18,811 bases of DNA from an uncultured bacterium (GCA_900547155.1 URFH01000040.1:1-18811), one strand, 5' to 3'; positions 7,447-14,352 are shown, counted from the stretch's first letter. Numbers and translations are program-made. Notes: generated by a model from the sequence alone, not told the origin.

Positions 7447-8453
7447 GAGTTTAAATTGTTTGTGATACTGTTAAGTAGCTGCAAGTTAGTAACACCGTCT
7501 CCGCCTAAAATACTGTTTACAAATCCGACAGCACCTGCATATTTTTGAGGTGATGTTTTGTTTTTAACACTTTGTCCTTTTTTTGTGTTTGTTACTTGTT
7601 TTCTTAGGCCCGCACCTGTCCCCTTTGCAGTTGATTGTTGGGCTATGTTCACTTTTACATATTCAACCTCGCCCTCTTGTATAAATTTGATTTCCGCAAC
7701 AAACTGCACCCTGTTTTCAGTTTCTCTTTTCGGGGTAAAAGATGTAAAAACATAGTTTTCAAATATCTTTTCACCTGCCCGAAAAGTAAACGGCTCTTTT
7801 GAATTCATAATTTCTTCAAGTCTGTCAGCAAACTCATCTGCTGTATAATTCAAACCGTCTTTTACTATTCCTGAAAATTGTAAGGTTAAAGGCAGATTGT
7901 ACACATATTCATTGTATATTTGCTCGCTTTGAACACGCCTGTCAGGTGTTTTGGCAATGTAGTTTCTGGTTATGTTGCTTGTAAGGTCAATAGGGATTTC
8001 TTCTCCGTATTTGCTGTAATCTTGAGATCCGGTCATTGTCCCTGTTACAACATCAAGTCCGTTTGCAAACCCCTGCATAAAGTTAGCAACATTTATATTC
8101 CCGGACTCAATAGCGGATTTCATTTCCATAATGCTGTTGAATCCTGCCTGAGTAACAGTAAGATTCAATGCAGGTGCAAGCCCGTTAAACAGGCAGTCTA
8201 ACATCATCTGATTGGTTACGGGTCTTTGGTTGATAATCATAGTCAAAGCACCGACTGCATACTTTTGTATAAACTCAGTAGCACTTTGCAGAGTTATATT
8301 CCGTGCCATTCTGCCTAAATCAAAGTTTTGCAAAGAAGTTCTTGCATTGCTAAAAGCCCGGGTGAGCTCTGCCCTTATCCCTGCGGATTGAACAGCATCA
8401 ACTGGATTTGCAACCTTGTTGTCTTTTTTAATATATATTGCTGCGTAGGTCAT
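7437..8453 (-). CDS. Dit-like tail hub protein
   Basis: A 338-residue protein. Residues about 170-270 carry a Dit-like pattern: RRVQSEQIYNEYVYNLPLTL, then FSGIVKD, an acidic helix with ADRLEEIMNSKEPFTFRAG, and YVFTSFTPKRETENRVQFV. Members of this group sit at the tube-baseplate junction and form the first hub ring. The N-terminal ~140 residues are helix-prone with a moderately hydrophobic stretch near 65-135 and are not recognised. In related phages the tape measure gene usually lies between the chaperones and this gene. Here only 59 bases separate them. It ends with TAG within the convergent cassette gene. The start is preceded by a weak GAGGCGG. Confidence 0.68.
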   Translation of the reverse strand: MTYAAIYIKKDNKVANPVDAVQSAGIRAELTRAFSNARTSLQNFDLGRMARNITLQSATEFIQKYAVGALTMIINQRPVTNQMMLDCLFNGLAPALNLTVTQAGFNSIMEMKSAIESGNINVANFMQGFANGLDVVTGTMTGSQDYSKYGEEIPIDLTSNITRNYIAKTPDRRVQSEQIYNEYVYNLPLTLQFSGIVKDGLNYTADEFADRLEEIMNSKEPFTFRAGEKIFENYVFTSFTPKRETENRVQFVAEIKFIQEGEVEYVKVNIAQQSTAKGTGAGLRKQVTNTKKGQSVKNKTSPQKYAGAVGFVNSILGGDGVTNLQLLNSITNNLNSYK

Positions 8454-8512
8454 AATTTATACCGCCTCTGTCTTAGGATAACCTTTATGGATTATCATTG
8501 TTTGTTGTGATA

Positions 8513-8869
8513 TTAATGGTTGTATTCAAATTTGCGCAGGGCTTCTGCGACCTGCTGCATGAACAAATACGCCTCTTGCGGAGTCATACGCTTTAACTCT
8601 TCAAGGTTTACACCAAAACCGAGCTGTTTGTTCGCCATAAAAAGATTCATTGTGTTTTTTACGGAATCGACTTTTATTTTTGTATTTGTTCGCTTAAGTT
8701 TGTAAACAGAATTGATAATTTCTTTTCTATTTGCTGTTTCATTTTGTCCGTCCACCCGTCCTGTAACAGAGCGGACAAACTCGAAAAATTTCCGAGGTTT
8801 TGCCTCATAAAATGGAATACAACAACTCTGTAATCCATAAATCCAACCTCCTGCCAGTGTTTTTCCCAC
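8513..8869 (-). CDS. Second frame of tail assembly chaperone (probable -1 frameshift product)
   Basis: This frame is open from 8869 to 8513 and is in the -1 frame relative to the gene at 8674-9147, overlapping it by almost 200 bases. Only the part after about 8730 reads like a helical protein (NRKEIINSVYKLKR to the C-terminal EALRKFEYNH). The upstream part is probably just the shadow of the first frame. Paired overlapping chaperone frames joined by -1 slippage are the rule upstream of tape measure genes in many tailed phages, so I read this as the extension domain of a fusion protein, not a separate gene. An independent start inside is possible. Confidence 0.6.
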   Translation of the reverse strand: MGKTLAGGWIYGLQSCCIPFYEAKPRKFFEFVRSVTGRVDGQNETANRKEIINSVYKLKRTNTKIKVDSVKNTMNLFMANKQLGFGVNLEELKRMTPQEAYLFMQQVAEALRKFEYNH

Positions 8870-9147
8870 GCTGCCTGATCAGGTTTCTTGCCGTCAATTG
8901 TCATGTGCTCACGATTCAACACAAGATTGGAAATAAACTTTAAATCTTCTCTATTAAAAATATCCTTGCAGCTGACGTAAAGTGCCTTTAAAAGTTCCGC
9001 ATCGGAAAGGTTGTTTGCTATGCACGCTGTCAGACAGGTTAAAAAGGGATAAACCTTTTCCTCTGTCATAAAGCCCAGTGTTGTAAAATCCTCAAAATAC
9101 AGCGGTGATGTTTCGTATTTATGTCCGTTTACTGTGCATTCTATCAT
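8674..9147 (-). CDS. Tail assembly chaperone
   Basis: A 157-residue protein starting MIECTVNGHKYETSPLYFED. I chose the ATG at 9147 because GAGG lies five bases before it; an ATG at 9192 is open but lacks a good site. The body is helical (FLTCLTACIANNLSDAELLKALY) and the end has VVFHFMRQNLGNFSSLSALL, similar to small chaperones that coat the tape measure protein. It lies after the tube gene and its last third is shared with a second frame, the classic G/GT layout. Its start region is inside a 12-bp stem (9144-9188) that may limit translation. Confidence comes mainly from position, size and the overlapping frame. Confidence 0.68.
   Translation of the reverse strand: MIECTVNGHKYETSPLYFEDFTTLGFMTEEKVYPFLTCLTACIANNLSDAELLKALYVSCKDIFNREDLKFISNLVLNREHMTIDGKKPDQAAWEKHWQEVGFMDYRVVVFHFMRQNLGNFSSLSALLQDGWTDKMKQQIEKKLSILFTNLSEQIQK
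8677..8791 (-). promoter_or_regulatory. Candidate -1 frameshift sites
   Basis: Three sites in the overlap allow movement into the second chaperone frame. A canonical heptamer A_AAT_TTT (X_XXY_YYZ) lies at 8791-8785. A_AAG lies at 8725-8722. A_AAA directly before the TAA stop of the first frame lies at 8680-8677. The heptamer is the best motif but sits 37 codons before the stop, inside a part that looks conserved, so one of the later sites may be the one used. Confidence 0.45.
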
Positions 9148-9188
9148 TATAACCTCACTTGTTTTTTGTTTAAAATAGGTTATAATAA
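9144..9188 (-). promoter_or_regulatory. Stem that covers the chaperone ribosome binding site and start
   Basis: ATTATAACCT and AGGTTATAAT form a perfect 10-bp inverted repeat (9177-9186 with 9146-9155). A G-U and a U-A pair extend it, with a loop of 21 bases. In the transcript the right arm contains the Shine-Dalgarno GAGG's AGG and the first two bases of the chaperone ATG, so folding would block initiation. It could also be a protein-binding palindrome in DNA. Confidence 0.5.
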
Positions 9189-9200
9189 ACATATAGGGGC

Positions 9201-9233
9201 AAGCCCCAAAGAATCACTACTTCTTCGGAGCTT
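9201..9233 (-). promoter_or_regulatory. 13-bp hairpin between tiny peptide gene and chaperone gene
   Basis: AAGCCCCAAAGAA and TTCTTCGGAGCTT pair over 13 positions with two G-U wobbles in the leftward RNA and a seven-base loop. No T-run follows, so it is not a typical terminator. GGGGCTTGCCCC (9195-9206) overlaps one arm and forms an alternative short hairpin, so the two folds exclude each other. Confidence 0.45.
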
Positions 9234-9244
9234 GACTTCACCCC

Positions 9245-9319
9245 CTACAGATAAAGAATAATAATTTTTAAAGCTGCTATAATTGCCGTTATAGCGCCTT
9301 TTATTATTCGGTTATCCAT
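9245..9319 (-). CDS. 24-residue hydrophobic peptide
   Basis: A very short frame of 24 codons (begins MDNRIIKGAITAIIA, ends IIILYL) with an excellent ribosome binding site, GGGGGTGA, directly before the ATG. The peptide is a single hydrophobic, lightly basic helix and would insert in a membrane. It lies between tube and chaperone genes in the operon direction and is followed by a 13-bp hairpin. A five-codon frame (MAERG) ends within its ribosome binding site. Such peptides can be leader peptides, small membrane toxins or holin-like factors; none is shown here. The strong start signal is the main reason to call it. Confidence 0.5.
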   Translation of the reverse strand: MDNRIIKGAITAIIAALKIIILYL

Positions 9320-9405
9320 AGTATCACCCCCTTTCAGCCATTTTCTCCACTAAATGAGTGTGCTGAGGGAGTGTGGGTTTACCCTGAGTTTATTATATCA
9401 AAAAA

Positions 9406-9786
9406 TTACTTGCCGTTTCTGTACAAAGCATTCCAGGTTACTGTGCGGGTTCCTGAATCTTGCTCGCCAGAAATATTCAGGATAACACAGTCAGTAAAGG
9501 TGTCTGTTATGCCTGTATTCAAGTCACGAACAACTAATGTGTCTTCTACATTATTGAGATTATCCTGTATCAAAATCGGTAAAGATACACTGTCCGCTTT
9601 AAATGTTCTTGTGATCTGCCATTGTCTTTGGTTGTTTACAATGTTCAATCCCTCGGCCTGCACACCTTTGTACGGTGTAAAGCTGTCGTTTTGCTGTGTA
9701 ATGTTATAAGCGTGGTCGTCACCTGTTCCTGTGAGCGTTAAACCTCTCCAGACAAACTGGATATTCTTAGCGTCATAAACTGCCAT
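9406..9786 (-). CDS. Tail tube protein (DUF3277-like)
   Basis: A 126-residue protein of the size of contractile-tail tube subunits. It begins with a short strand (YDAKNIQFVWRGLTLTGTGD) and has NITQQNDSFTPYKGVQAEG, then NNQRQWQITRTFKADSVS and IQDNLNNVEDTLVVRD. This is the order of features I associate with DUF3277-type tube proteins paired with DUF3383-type sheaths. The ATG overlaps the sheath stop (TAATGG). It would polymerise into hexameric rings on the baseplate, through which the tape measure and, in a phage, DNA pass. Confidence 0.8.
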   Translation of the reverse strand: MAVYDAKNIQFVWRGLTLTGTGDDHAYNITQQNDSFTPYKGVQAEGLNIVNNQRQWQITRTFKADSVSLPILIQDNLNNVEDTLVVRDLNTGITDTFTDCVILNISGEQDSGTRTVTWNALYRNGK

Positions 9787-10928
9787 TATTCATCCTCCCC
9801 TAAAATCTGTTCAACTTGTTCGTCTGACGGGTCTACGTAGAATAAGAAATCCACCTTTTCCCCGACAATTGCGTCATAATAATACCCTTGAAGCTTAAAC
9901 TTTTTAGCGTTATAAGCTTCAACATCGGTATTCATAATGCTGTCAGCGCCTGTTCTGATAGGAATAACCTTTAGTTCAAACCCTGTTTGCTCGTTGTTTG
10001 TCTCAATTACAAGTTTGTACGTCTGATAGCTTCTGAAACGTTTTTGCGCCATTGTCAAAAGCAGGTTGTTTCCTGTCTCGTCATAAACGGGCTTTTGATT
10101 AAAGAACTCCAAAGCCATTAGCCCCATATCTTTTTCAATATAATCCTTAATCATCTGTCGCTGTCTCAACTCACCGCCCAGCATTCTCGAACCTATGATC
10201 CAGTTATACCCGAACCCCTCTGTTTGCCCGCCGTCTATGGGTGAAACGTTTGCGTAATAAGCAACATTGTTTGTGTTCATTTCAGAGATTTCTTCGCCTG
10301 TATAAGTCTCAGGCAATATCCCTGTCAGCTGTGTAAACTGTGCAGAACCGTCTTTGCCTCCGAAATATCCGCAGGTAGAAGTAGAAGCAACAGCCGAAGC
10401 AATCGGGTTTGTTGCGGATTTTGAAAACACGCCGTAAGCGTAATCGTTTCCGCCTGCGACAATTTCAGCCACGTCATCAACATCGGTAACAGGCAGGTCG
10501 CAGAATCTTTTGTTCGTCAAACACCAGTCAGCAACCGCTTTTAAATCAGCTGCCACACGCGAAATCGGCACAACCTTTGCAAATCTGCCGTCCGCTACTT
10601 TTGCTCTGTTGAGCGCGTCAGCGAGGGTTCCGGAGTCATCCTGCTTTGCAATCATCAGATATTGAATCTGTGATGTGGTTTGTGTATTGCTTTTCTGGTT
10701 GAATGCTGCATTTGCTTCAACTGCAAATTGTGAAGTCGGTTTGAACACGGCAATAACTTCGTCATAAGAAGAATACTTGCCCAGACCTCCAGACGGGAAT
10801 TCCGCTTCAGTCTGTAAGTCGTCCTCTGTAATCTTTCCGACCAGCAAAACGTTTTTGTAGTATTCGTTCAAAGACCTACCGTCCGGCAGTTTGAACAAAA
10901 TGCTGATTAAGTTGTCATAAACACTCAT
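9786..10928 (-). CDS. Tail sheath protein (DUF3383-like)
   Basis: A 380-residue protein forming the contractile sheath around the tube. It has an N-terminal YKNVLLVGKITEDDL strand region, a central part with VADGRFAKVVPISRV and ADLKAVADWCLTNKRFCDL, and GYFGGKDGSAQFTQLTGILP. A C-terminal core follows with FGYNWIIGSRMLGGELRQRQ and FKLQGYYYDAIVGEKVDFLF. This matches DUF3383-type sheaths, although some members are longer (my recollection is about 450-500 residues), so insertion domains may be missing. AAAGGAGAG before the ATG is the strongest ribosome binding site in the block, as expected for a high-copy structural protein. Copy B of the 33-bp element lies directly upstream. Confidence 0.85.
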   Translation of the reverse strand: MSVYDNLISILFKLPDGRSLNEYYKNVLLVGKITEDDLQTEAEFPSGGLGKYSSYDEVIAVFKPTSQFAVEANAAFNQKSNTQTTSQIQYLMIAKQDDSGTLADALNRAKVADGRFAKVVPISRVAADLKAVADWCLTNKRFCDLPVTDVDDVAEIVAGGNDYAYGVFSKSATNPIASAVASTSTCGYFGGKDGSAQFTQLTGILPETYTGEEISEMNTNNVAYYANVSPIDGGQTEGFGYNWIIGSRMLGGELRQRQMIKDYIEKDMGLMALEFFNQKPVYDETGNNLLLTMAQKRFRSYQTYKLVIETNNEQTGFELKVIPIRTGADSIMNTDVEAYNAKKFKLQGYYYDAIVGEKVDFLFYVDPSDEQVEQILGEDE

Positions 10929-10943
10929 TTTTTCTCTCCTTTA

Positions 10944-10986
10944 TTTTTCATAAGGCGTCCTTATCTTGGTGGACGTTTTACTATCA
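10944..10986 (-). repeat. Copy B of the ~33-bp upstream element
   Basis: Upstream of the sheath gene. Read leftward it contains GTCCACCAAGATAAGGAC, which can fold as GTCC/GGAC, followed by GCCTTATGAAAAA. The core ACCAAGATAAGGA is identical to copy A; a six-base insertion separates it from the upstream ATAG. Confidence 0.6.
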
Positions 10987-11022
10987 TTGTTGTATGTTTA
11001 GGGGCACAGCTCTTTCCGCTGT

Positions 11023-11108
11023 CTTGAAATCGGACGCTGCAGCCTTTTCAACAAAGCCCTCCGCATAGGCACTGGGGCTTACAGCCGCGGCGTGCCTGTC
11101 CGATTCCG
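11023..11108. repeat. GC-rich mosaic repeat, copy 1
   Basis: Begins CTTGAAATCGGACGCTGCAG and ends near CTGTCCGATTCCG, so its ends are roughly inverted (GAAATCGGACG against CTGTCCGATT). Its middle (about 11055-11095) matches the reverse complement of 17155-17195, including ACTGGGGCTTACAGCCGCGG. It lies between the tail terminator and sheath genes and supplies the bases right after the terminator stop. Confidence 0.8.
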
Positions 11109-11642
11109 CTATTTATTGCTTATTTCCATATCCAAATCCTGACAGAGTTCGGGCGTATAAGTTTGAATGTCGTCATACTCAAACGCTATATCAATCTCTT
11201 TTCGAAACTCCTGATTTGTCTGTGAAAATTGGCTCAAATCTCTGATATCAGAACACTCAAGCTCATTTACCGTAATCCCTTGTGCGGATAAGGTATCGAA
11301 AGTGCTTTGTGTCTCAGTAAATAAATCCTGTATGTATTCAACAAGCTCTGTTGCCAGATTGTTCGCTTCATCAAGGCTTCCATCGCTGTTAGGAGTATAA
11401 ACTCCAAAAGTCACAAGCAGCCTCATCTCTTTTCGGACATAACCTTGTCCGTCGTTTTGAAAGGTTTCAAAACGCTTATAAAGTTTTGCAACAGAAGCTT
11501 CCGAAAGCATTATATATGGCTTTTGCGGTTCGGATTGCTCTATATACCGCCAGAATACAGGCAGCTCAATATCCGAATATGCCTCTTCAAGCTTTGTTTT
11601 AAAAAATGTATAAATTATCTGTTTTGTTTCATTAATCTTCAT
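11109..11642 (-). CDS. Tail terminator / neck protein
   Basis: A 177-residue protein placed just before the sheath, where tail terminator or neck-terminator proteins are found in contractile tails. It has an N-terminal helix (ETKQIIYTFFKTKLEEAYSD), then FWRYIEQSEPQKPYIMLSE, a beta strand with EMRLLVTFGVYT, and a helix ANNLATELVEYIQDLF. This mix of alpha and beta elements fits the terminator fold that caps the completed tube. No strong Shine-Dalgarno sequence precedes the ATG; copy C of the 33-bp element does. It ends with TAG at the edge of a GC-rich repeat. The assignment depends partly on gene order. Confidence 0.65.
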   Translation of the reverse strand: MKINETKQIIYTFFKTKLEEAYSDIELPVFWRYIEQSEPQKPYIMLSEASVAKLYKRFETFQNDGQGYVRKEMRLLVTFGVYTPNSDGSLDEANNLATELVEYIQDLFTETQSTFDTLSAQGITVNELECSDIRDLSQFSQTNQEFRKEIDIAFEYDDIQTYTPELCQDLDMEISNK

Positions 11643-11643
11643 G

Positions 11644-11676
11644 TTTTTATAGGGCTACCCCATCGTAGATGACTAT
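11644..11676 (-). repeat. Copy C of the ~33-bp upstream element
   Basis: Directly before the terminator gene. Read leftward it runs ATAGTCATCTACGATGGGG then TAGCCCTATAAAAA. It shares ATAGTCA and CCCTATAAAAA exactly with copy A but is diverged in the middle. Like copy A it precedes a gene without a clear ribosome binding site. Confidence 0.55.
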
Positions 11677-11716
11677 TCCAAATGAAAGTGTTTGCTTTGG
11701 GCCGCAGATATTTTCG

Positions 11717-12916
11717 CTAATCATTGCTGTATGATTGATATCCCCGCACCCTTGCTATATCGTCAAACACCGATACAAGCACCTGTCTGACCTCCTGCGC
11801 TGTGTCATTAGGAGATAAGCTTGAAATATTAAAATTGAATGCACCGCTTGAAATATTCAGCGGCAAAGAACTGCGCTCATTGTACTCCTCAATCCTTTGC
11901 TTCAAAACAGGTGCAACATTCGGAAAATTCGGGTCAGCATACATTTTTGTCCCCTTGAACGGCACATACATCTCAATGGTTCCGTAGATTTTTTTAGCTT
12001 CTTCAGGGGTGAAAAAACCTTGCTCTCCTGTGAAATTGTCATACTCAAACGAGTTTTTGTAGCGTTCTTTGCGCTTGGATTTTGATGAAAGTATATCTGC
12101 ACTTAAAGTACCAAATAAAAGCATTATCAAAAAAGGTGATAATCCAGTTTTTGATAAAACATTTAATTTTTTTAAAATGGGTTCTCCAGCACTGGTTATA
12201 CCTGTTAAGCTTAAAAGAATATTTTTAAAGCCTATACCAATAGGGGCGTGGTCAAAAACTTCATTTTTTTGTCTGTTTCGTTCTGCTATGTAATAATCAA
12301 CATTTTCAAGACTGCTGTTTTTGTACTTAAAATGCAAAAGGTTTGCAAAATTTTCATAAAAAATCTGAGTACTCTTACTCTTTGTCCTGTCAAGAGTTTC
12401 TCTGACCTCAATATTTATATCCGGCAAAATACTGTTTTTTAAAAAACTCCTGTCGGGTTTTATGCCGTTTTTGAAAGAATCCGCTATATGGAGCAAAAGC
12501 TTGCAAAACATATCGGTCGAAGCATTTTGAGAGGCAGAAAACTCACCAATTGCACGAAAAAGATTGTGAATCTCTTTTTTATTGAGCCCATCTCCTGTTG
12601 CAGCCGGAAAAAACTCCTGTGTATAAACCTTTGCCACAGGCTCAAACTCATAGCCCAGCCTGTCTGATTGAGTACGCACAAAATCCAGTTCCTTTTGTGC
12701 ATTCTGCTTCGTGCGCGTAAACTTTTTCAGATTTAACAAAAGCTCACGCATAACAAAATCCGCGTCTGTTTCGTTTTGAGCAAACCTAAAAATCCAGTTT
12801 TTCAGTTGTTTTGACAGAATACTTTCTTTTTTATTCTTCTCTTCTTCAAGCGATTCTAAAAAAAGAATATTTTCGTCATAATTTTCTATTAACTCTTTAA
12901 GTGTGTTGTTATCCAT
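11717..12916 (-). CDS. Probable short tape measure protein at the front of the operon
   Basis: A 399-residue protein. Residues 1-90 are helical and charged, coiled-coil-like. A long helical middle leads to hydrophobic segments at about 228-245 and 258-278 (LSPFLIMLLFGTLSADILSS), then a basic cluster KSKRKERYK. The C-terminus has GAFNFNISSLSPNDTAQEV followed by a helix ending DDIARVRGY. This 'GAxxxxI...P...A..V...L....AR.RG' ending is typical of tape measure proteins of Mu-like and related tails. At about 0.15 nm per residue the full chain would span at most about 60 nm, so the tail would be short. It lies upstream of the terminator and sheath, whereas tape measure genes normally follow the chaperones. 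Alternatives are a neck or an internal protein. The start has only a weak ribosome binding site. Confidence 0.58.
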   Translation of the reverse strand: MDNNTLKELIENYDENILFLESLEEEKNKKESILSKQLKNWIFRFAQNETDADFVMRELLLNLKKFTRTKQNAQKELDFVRTQSDRLGYEFEPVAKVYTQEFFPAATGDGLNKKEIHNLFRAIGEFSASQNASTDMFCKLLLHIADSFKNGIKPDRSFLKNSILPDINIEVRETLDRTKSKSTQIFYENFANLLHFKYKNSSLENVDYYIAERNRQKNEVFDHAPIGIGFKNILLSLTGITSAGEPILKKLNVLSKTGLSPFLIMLLFGTLSADILSSKSKRKERYKNSFEYDNFTGEQGFFTPEEAKKIYGTIEMYVPFKGTKMYADPNFPNVAPVLKQRIEEYNERSSLPLNISSGAFNFNISSLSPNDTAQEVRQVLVSVFDDIARVRGYQSYSND

Positions 12917-13310
12917 ACCGGCTATTCCAATCGGGTAGTAAAAAAGGCATAATAAACTTTATAAACAAAGATGATATATTGATAAACTAGAAGAAGACTT
13001 TCTTGTCTTCGCAACTGACACAAAAGGCCTCTGGTCTTATGTCAAGGTGCCGTTTAAAACAAAAGAACAAAAAGAATGTTAAGAAAATACGACATTGATG
13101 AAATAACACCAAAAAATGTTGGATTTTATAACCAATCAATGTCCTATTCCGCATTCATTTTCTTCTATTTTGTTTGCTCATTTTCCTGGGCATTTACATA
13201 TCGGGGGAAATTCGACCTGCTTATTTTCCGGGATATGCACATCAAATGGTGTTTCGGCGGCAATTAACAAGATAGTAAAACGGGGAAACTGGGCGAAACG
13301 AGCACCATCT
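12917..13310. other. Region upstream of the tail block without a supported gene
   Basis: Contains a GAAGAC/GTCTTC hairpin (12993-13010) followed leftward by a T-rich run, and an imperfect palindrome TGACA...TGTCA (13016-13044) that could be an operator or activator site. Leftward from about 13265 a short open stretch (AAETPFDVHIPENKQVEFPP, then ICKCPGK and TGA) reads like protein but has no start. It may be the remnant of a gene cut by the neighbouring GC-rich repeat. I see no clear promoter for the tail block here. Confidence 0.4.
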
Positions 13311-13522
13311 GTGAGCGGAAACCGCGCTGTTCGTGAGCAATTGATTTCAAGAGGCGAAATCGGACGGGGCTGGAGCGTAGCGGAACGCCCCCTGCGGAGG
13401 GCTTACGCTCAGGGAGCCCGTAGCGCCCGATTTCAAGAGGCAAAATCGGGCGAGGCTGTAATGCAGTTAAACGCCCCTTGCTACGCCCGGGGTTACTTCG
13501 GTGGAACATCCGTATTTCAAGA
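13311..13522. repeat. GC-rich mosaic repeat, copy 2
   Basis: About 210 bases much richer in G+C than the flanks. It contains GAGCGGAAACCGCGC, TTTCAAGAGGCGAAATCGG, GGGGCTGGAGCG, TGCGGAGGGCTTACGCTC, AGGGAGCCCGTAGCG and CCGTATTTCAAGA, all of which recur in the repeat at 17061-17247 in partly different order. Units are flanked by GAAATCGGACG and its complement and joined by AAGAGGC. Confidence 0.85.
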
Positions 13523-13526
13523 TAGT

Positions 13527-13904
13527 TTACATTGTCGAATAAATTGTTTCAACCTGATTTAGTACTTCATACTGATTGTTAAAATCTCTGCGAATCTGTA
13601 AATAAACAGGAAAACCATTAGCGTCAACTTTTCTGGTTTTCAAAAAGTCGCCGTAGCATACATTCTGATTATTACGCGTTCCTTGCCTAATATTGTTTTT
13701 GAGTCTTTGGTACTTTTTGAATTCTTTAATTGCAGTGCTTCCGGAGAACTTTCGTTCTCTCTCTCTGCCGCCCTTACTTATTACATAAACAAAGGTATGT
13801 GCAGTTCCGCACCCCTGACAAAATCCAAAGTCAACGCGTTTGTAATATCCGTTTGTATTAAAAACCAAACGGGTAACCCTGAGCCGTTCACCGCAACAAT
13901 ACAT
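13527..13904 (-). CDS. Zinc-ribbon protein, candidate late-gene regulator
   Basis: A 125-residue basic protein. Cysteines C3, C4, C29 and C32 (MYCCGE and FCQGCGTAH) and H36 form a likely zinc ribbon at the N-terminus. The rest is basic and helical (KEFKKYQRLKNNIRQ), followed by FPVYLQIRRDFNNQYEVL. It faces the same way as the tail block and lies between it and the repressor region, the position of late activators such as P2 Ogr in other temperate phages. It is longer than Ogr and is not clearly homologous, so the role is inferred. GAGG lies eight bases before the ATG. The stop is next to the end of a GC-rich repeat. Confidence 0.55.
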   Translation of the reverse strand: MYCCGERLRVTRLVFNTNGYYKRVDFGFCQGCGTAHTFVYVISKGGRERERKFSGSTAIKEFKKYQRLKNNIRQGTRNNQNVCYGDFLKTRKVDANGFPVYLQIRRDFNNQYEVLNQVETIYSTM

Positions 13905-13927
13905 AAACCATCCTCATATAGACAACA

Positions 13928-13957
13928 ACAAAGCCCTTTGTTACGGGAAAATTCCCG
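13928..13957 (-). promoter_or_regulatory. Two palindromes in the leader of the zinc-ribbon gene
   Basis: ACAAAG-CC-CTTTGT (13928-13941) and CGGGAA-AA-TTCCCG (13944-13957) are perfect 6-bp inverted repeats two bases apart, 24 to 53 bases before the start codon. They may be operator half-sites or leader hairpins. Confidence 0.4.
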
Positions 13958-14352
13958 CTGGAAACCATAGCCCCGATCCGCCTCTTACGTGCAATTTAAG
14001 TCCGGTATTAGATTTCCAAGGCTAACTTTATTATAGCATTATTTTATTACGAACCGATATAAAATCACAAAATTGTTTACTTTACTTCATGAAGTTTTGT
14101 TAGTTTTCAGATAAAATCTTTTTGAATGGCAAATGAGGCTGAAAATAGTAGAAACATGAAAAATTATCAGGCGTTTAATACTCATCTATGATTCAGGATT
14201 GCCCAGGTGGGGAATTGAAACAAAAAGCGTTCATGATACGACCTAGGTTGACTTTTAAAAAGATTCATTCAGGTGTTTTCTTTTGCTGGAAATAGTGAAT
14301 AATATTTAAAATGTAATCATAATATTAAAGTCCGGCAATAAGGGAGCCAAAA
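13958..14352. other. Intergenic region with a leftward -10 box
   Basis: On the minus strand TGCTATAAT (TATAAT at 14035-14030) is a good -10 for the zinc-ribbon gene, but no clear -35 lies 17 bases upstream, as in activator-dependent promoters. AATCACA just upstream (14066-14072) matches half of the repressor operator at 15321-15344. The rest is A+T-rich and I see no supported gene. GGGAG before 14353 is the ribosome binding site of the next gene. Confidence 0.4.

Noticed and set aside
11644..11719. Possible TAG readthrough or TAG recoding: several genes end in TAG and the frame continues for about 24 codons after the tape measure gene and the 24-residue peptide.
   Set aside because: The large tail genes contain no in-frame TAG and have normal lengths, so the code is not altered. 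Open stretches of this length after a stop are expected by chance.
1..12916. Extracellular contractile injection system (eCIS).
   Set aside because: No AAA+ ATPase, no toxin cargo genes and no eCIS-type sheath duplication are seen; the baseplate set is phage-type.
13076..13267. Rightward 63-codon frame with aromatic-rich sequence.
   Set aside because: No ribosome binding site. The opposite strand reads more like protein, and neither is convincing as an intact gene.
13264..13509. Open frames on both strands through the GC-rich repeat, and a similar one at 17042-17230.
   Set aside because: They exist because the repeats are GC-rich and stop-poor; they have no start signals and encode only repeat sequence.
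14201..14221. Sequence ending GGGGAATTGAAAC, which resembles the end of a CRISPR repeat.
   Set aside because: Only one copy is present, with no spacer periodicity and no cas genes.
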